Shown here piece by piece: positions 63,439 to 64,000 of a stretch of 64,000 nucleotides of DNA. The stretch spans positions 1 through 64,000 of the forward strand of contig PUQB01000945.1 of the NCBI GenBank assembly GCA_003024785.1, in the 5' to 3' direction. Positions within the stretch are counted from its first letter, which is position 1. Each line of letters begins with the position of its first letter. The translations under genes and the position numbers were made by a program. A model generated the notes under the pieces. It saw only the letters and a program-made list of their open reading frames with translations. It was not told where the DNA came from and did no database searches. This stretch comes from Selaginella tamariscina (Eukaryota > Streptophyta > Lycopodiopsida > Selaginellales > Selaginellaceae).

Positions 63439-63786
63439 ATGGCTATGGGAGAACTGAGATGGGAAGGATTGAGCAGCCTGGGATTGAAGCGCAAGAAGCC
63501 CAGCCAATCCACGTGGTTGCAGAATACAAAGGACTGGATTGAGAGGAAGAATTTCGGGCCGGGCGGAGGGGCCGGGATTGGGTGCGGGATTGGACTCGGA
63601 CTGGGAATAACCGGATCTGTTGGGTTTGGCTCCGGTCCTTGGAACGGTTTGAGGTTGCTGTTCGGGGTCGGTGCTGGGTGTGGAGTCGGGATTGGATACG
63701 GTTTTGGTTATGGGATGGGGATTCTCTGGGATAGACCTCCACTTCTAAATAACAAAGACAAGAAGCTTGTGTTTAGCAAAAATTGA
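63439..63786 (+). CDS. Glycine-rich TGD5-like protein
   Basis: A single-exon gene of 115 residues. The basic N-terminus (LGLKRKKPSQSTWLQNTKDW) leads to FGPGGGAGIGCGIGLGLG and later FGVGAGCGVGIGYGFGYG, two glycine-rich hydrophobic stretches able to span a membrane. Small plant proteins with a WI..NFGPG block before GCGIG/GxGYG repeats include TGD5, which works with the TGD1-4 complex in ER-to-chloroplast lipid transfer. The likeness is of pattern and length, so the specific assignment is tentative. It is one of the few undamaged frames here. A competing ATG at 63428 is out of frame and closes after a few codons. Confidence 0.65.
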   Translation: MAMGELRWEGLSSLGLKRKKPSQSTWLQNTKDWIERKNFGPGGGAGIGCGIGLGLGITGSVGFGSGPWNGLRLLFGVGAGCGVGIGYGFGYGMGILWDRPPLLNNKDKKLVFSKN

Positions 63787-64000
63787 GATAACAATTTTAG
63801 TATATTATTGTAACACACACGCACACACACCGTGTGTGTAAGCAAACATGTAGGCAGCCCAGTACTCACAGACGTCACAAATGGAAGTGAGCATTTTCAG
63901 TATGAGTCAAACACCTGCCTTTCTTTTGGGCCTCAAATATGCGTTAGACACATGAAATCAGTGTCCACCACAGAACACCCAGCCCCATTAAACTATACAA
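63787..64000. other. 3' flank of the glycine-rich gene
   Basis: A short AC tract near 63814, then the second copy of the VTNGSEH segment. The window ends here. Confidence 0.6.

Overview
The window is nuclear DNA of a land plant. It carries spliced genes with GT/AG introns, a pentatricopeptide-repeat (PPR) gene, a class III peroxidase, a DUF248-type (QUA2/PMT) methyltransferase, a Dof-like zinc finger, a glycine-rich TGD5-like protein, and plant-type Ty3/Gypsy, Harbinger and hAT elements. It is very AT-rich, with long introns and spacers full of (AC)n, (CT)n and (AT)n. The style of the PPR gene and the uncharacterised lineage genes would fit a seed-free vascular plant such as a lycophyte, but that is only an inference.

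Left part (1-26 kb): a decayed PPR gene (0.3-2.6 kb), then a nest of segmental duplications (about 4.3-26 kb). Its modules carry four broken copies of a cinnamoyl-CoA/dihydroflavonol-reductase-like gene (4.65, 10.4, 17.7 and 21.7 kb). They also carry three direct copies plus one inverted partial copy of a coding-looking unit I cannot name, two copies of a 1.3-kb block, and a foldback at 25.16 kb. A small hAT-type MITE (14.44 kb) sits in only one module.

Middle (26-37 kb): AT-rich spacer, then a broken Ty3/Gypsy element on the minus strand (27.69-33.66 kb). Its upstream LTR was split by a 1,067-bp hAT-like transposon that has captured three exons of a Ran GTPase gene. Next come a second PPR gene piece, a perfect hairpin and a minisatellite.

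Right part (37-64 kb): a head-to-head pair of paralogous genes (37.3-39.1 minus, 40.4-43.0 plus). Each encodes two copies of a roughly 93-residue domain I do not recognise; the minus copy also ends in a RING-H2 finger plus a hydrophobic tail. A class III peroxidase follows (46.1-48.0 plus), then a PMT-type methyltransferase (48.4-51.9 minus). Two Dof-like remnants (53.7-54.4 and 59.4-59.9 minus) flank a complete-looking but decayed PIF/Harbinger transposon (55.44-58.68). A coiled-coil gene of unknown family (60.2-61.9 plus) and a TGD5-like glycine-rich gene (63.4-63.8 plus) close the window.

Nearly every multi-exon gene shows small reading-frame slips, several of which cancel out. Either the locus is largely relic DNA or the assembly has residual indel errors. 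This uncertainty applies to all gene calls below.
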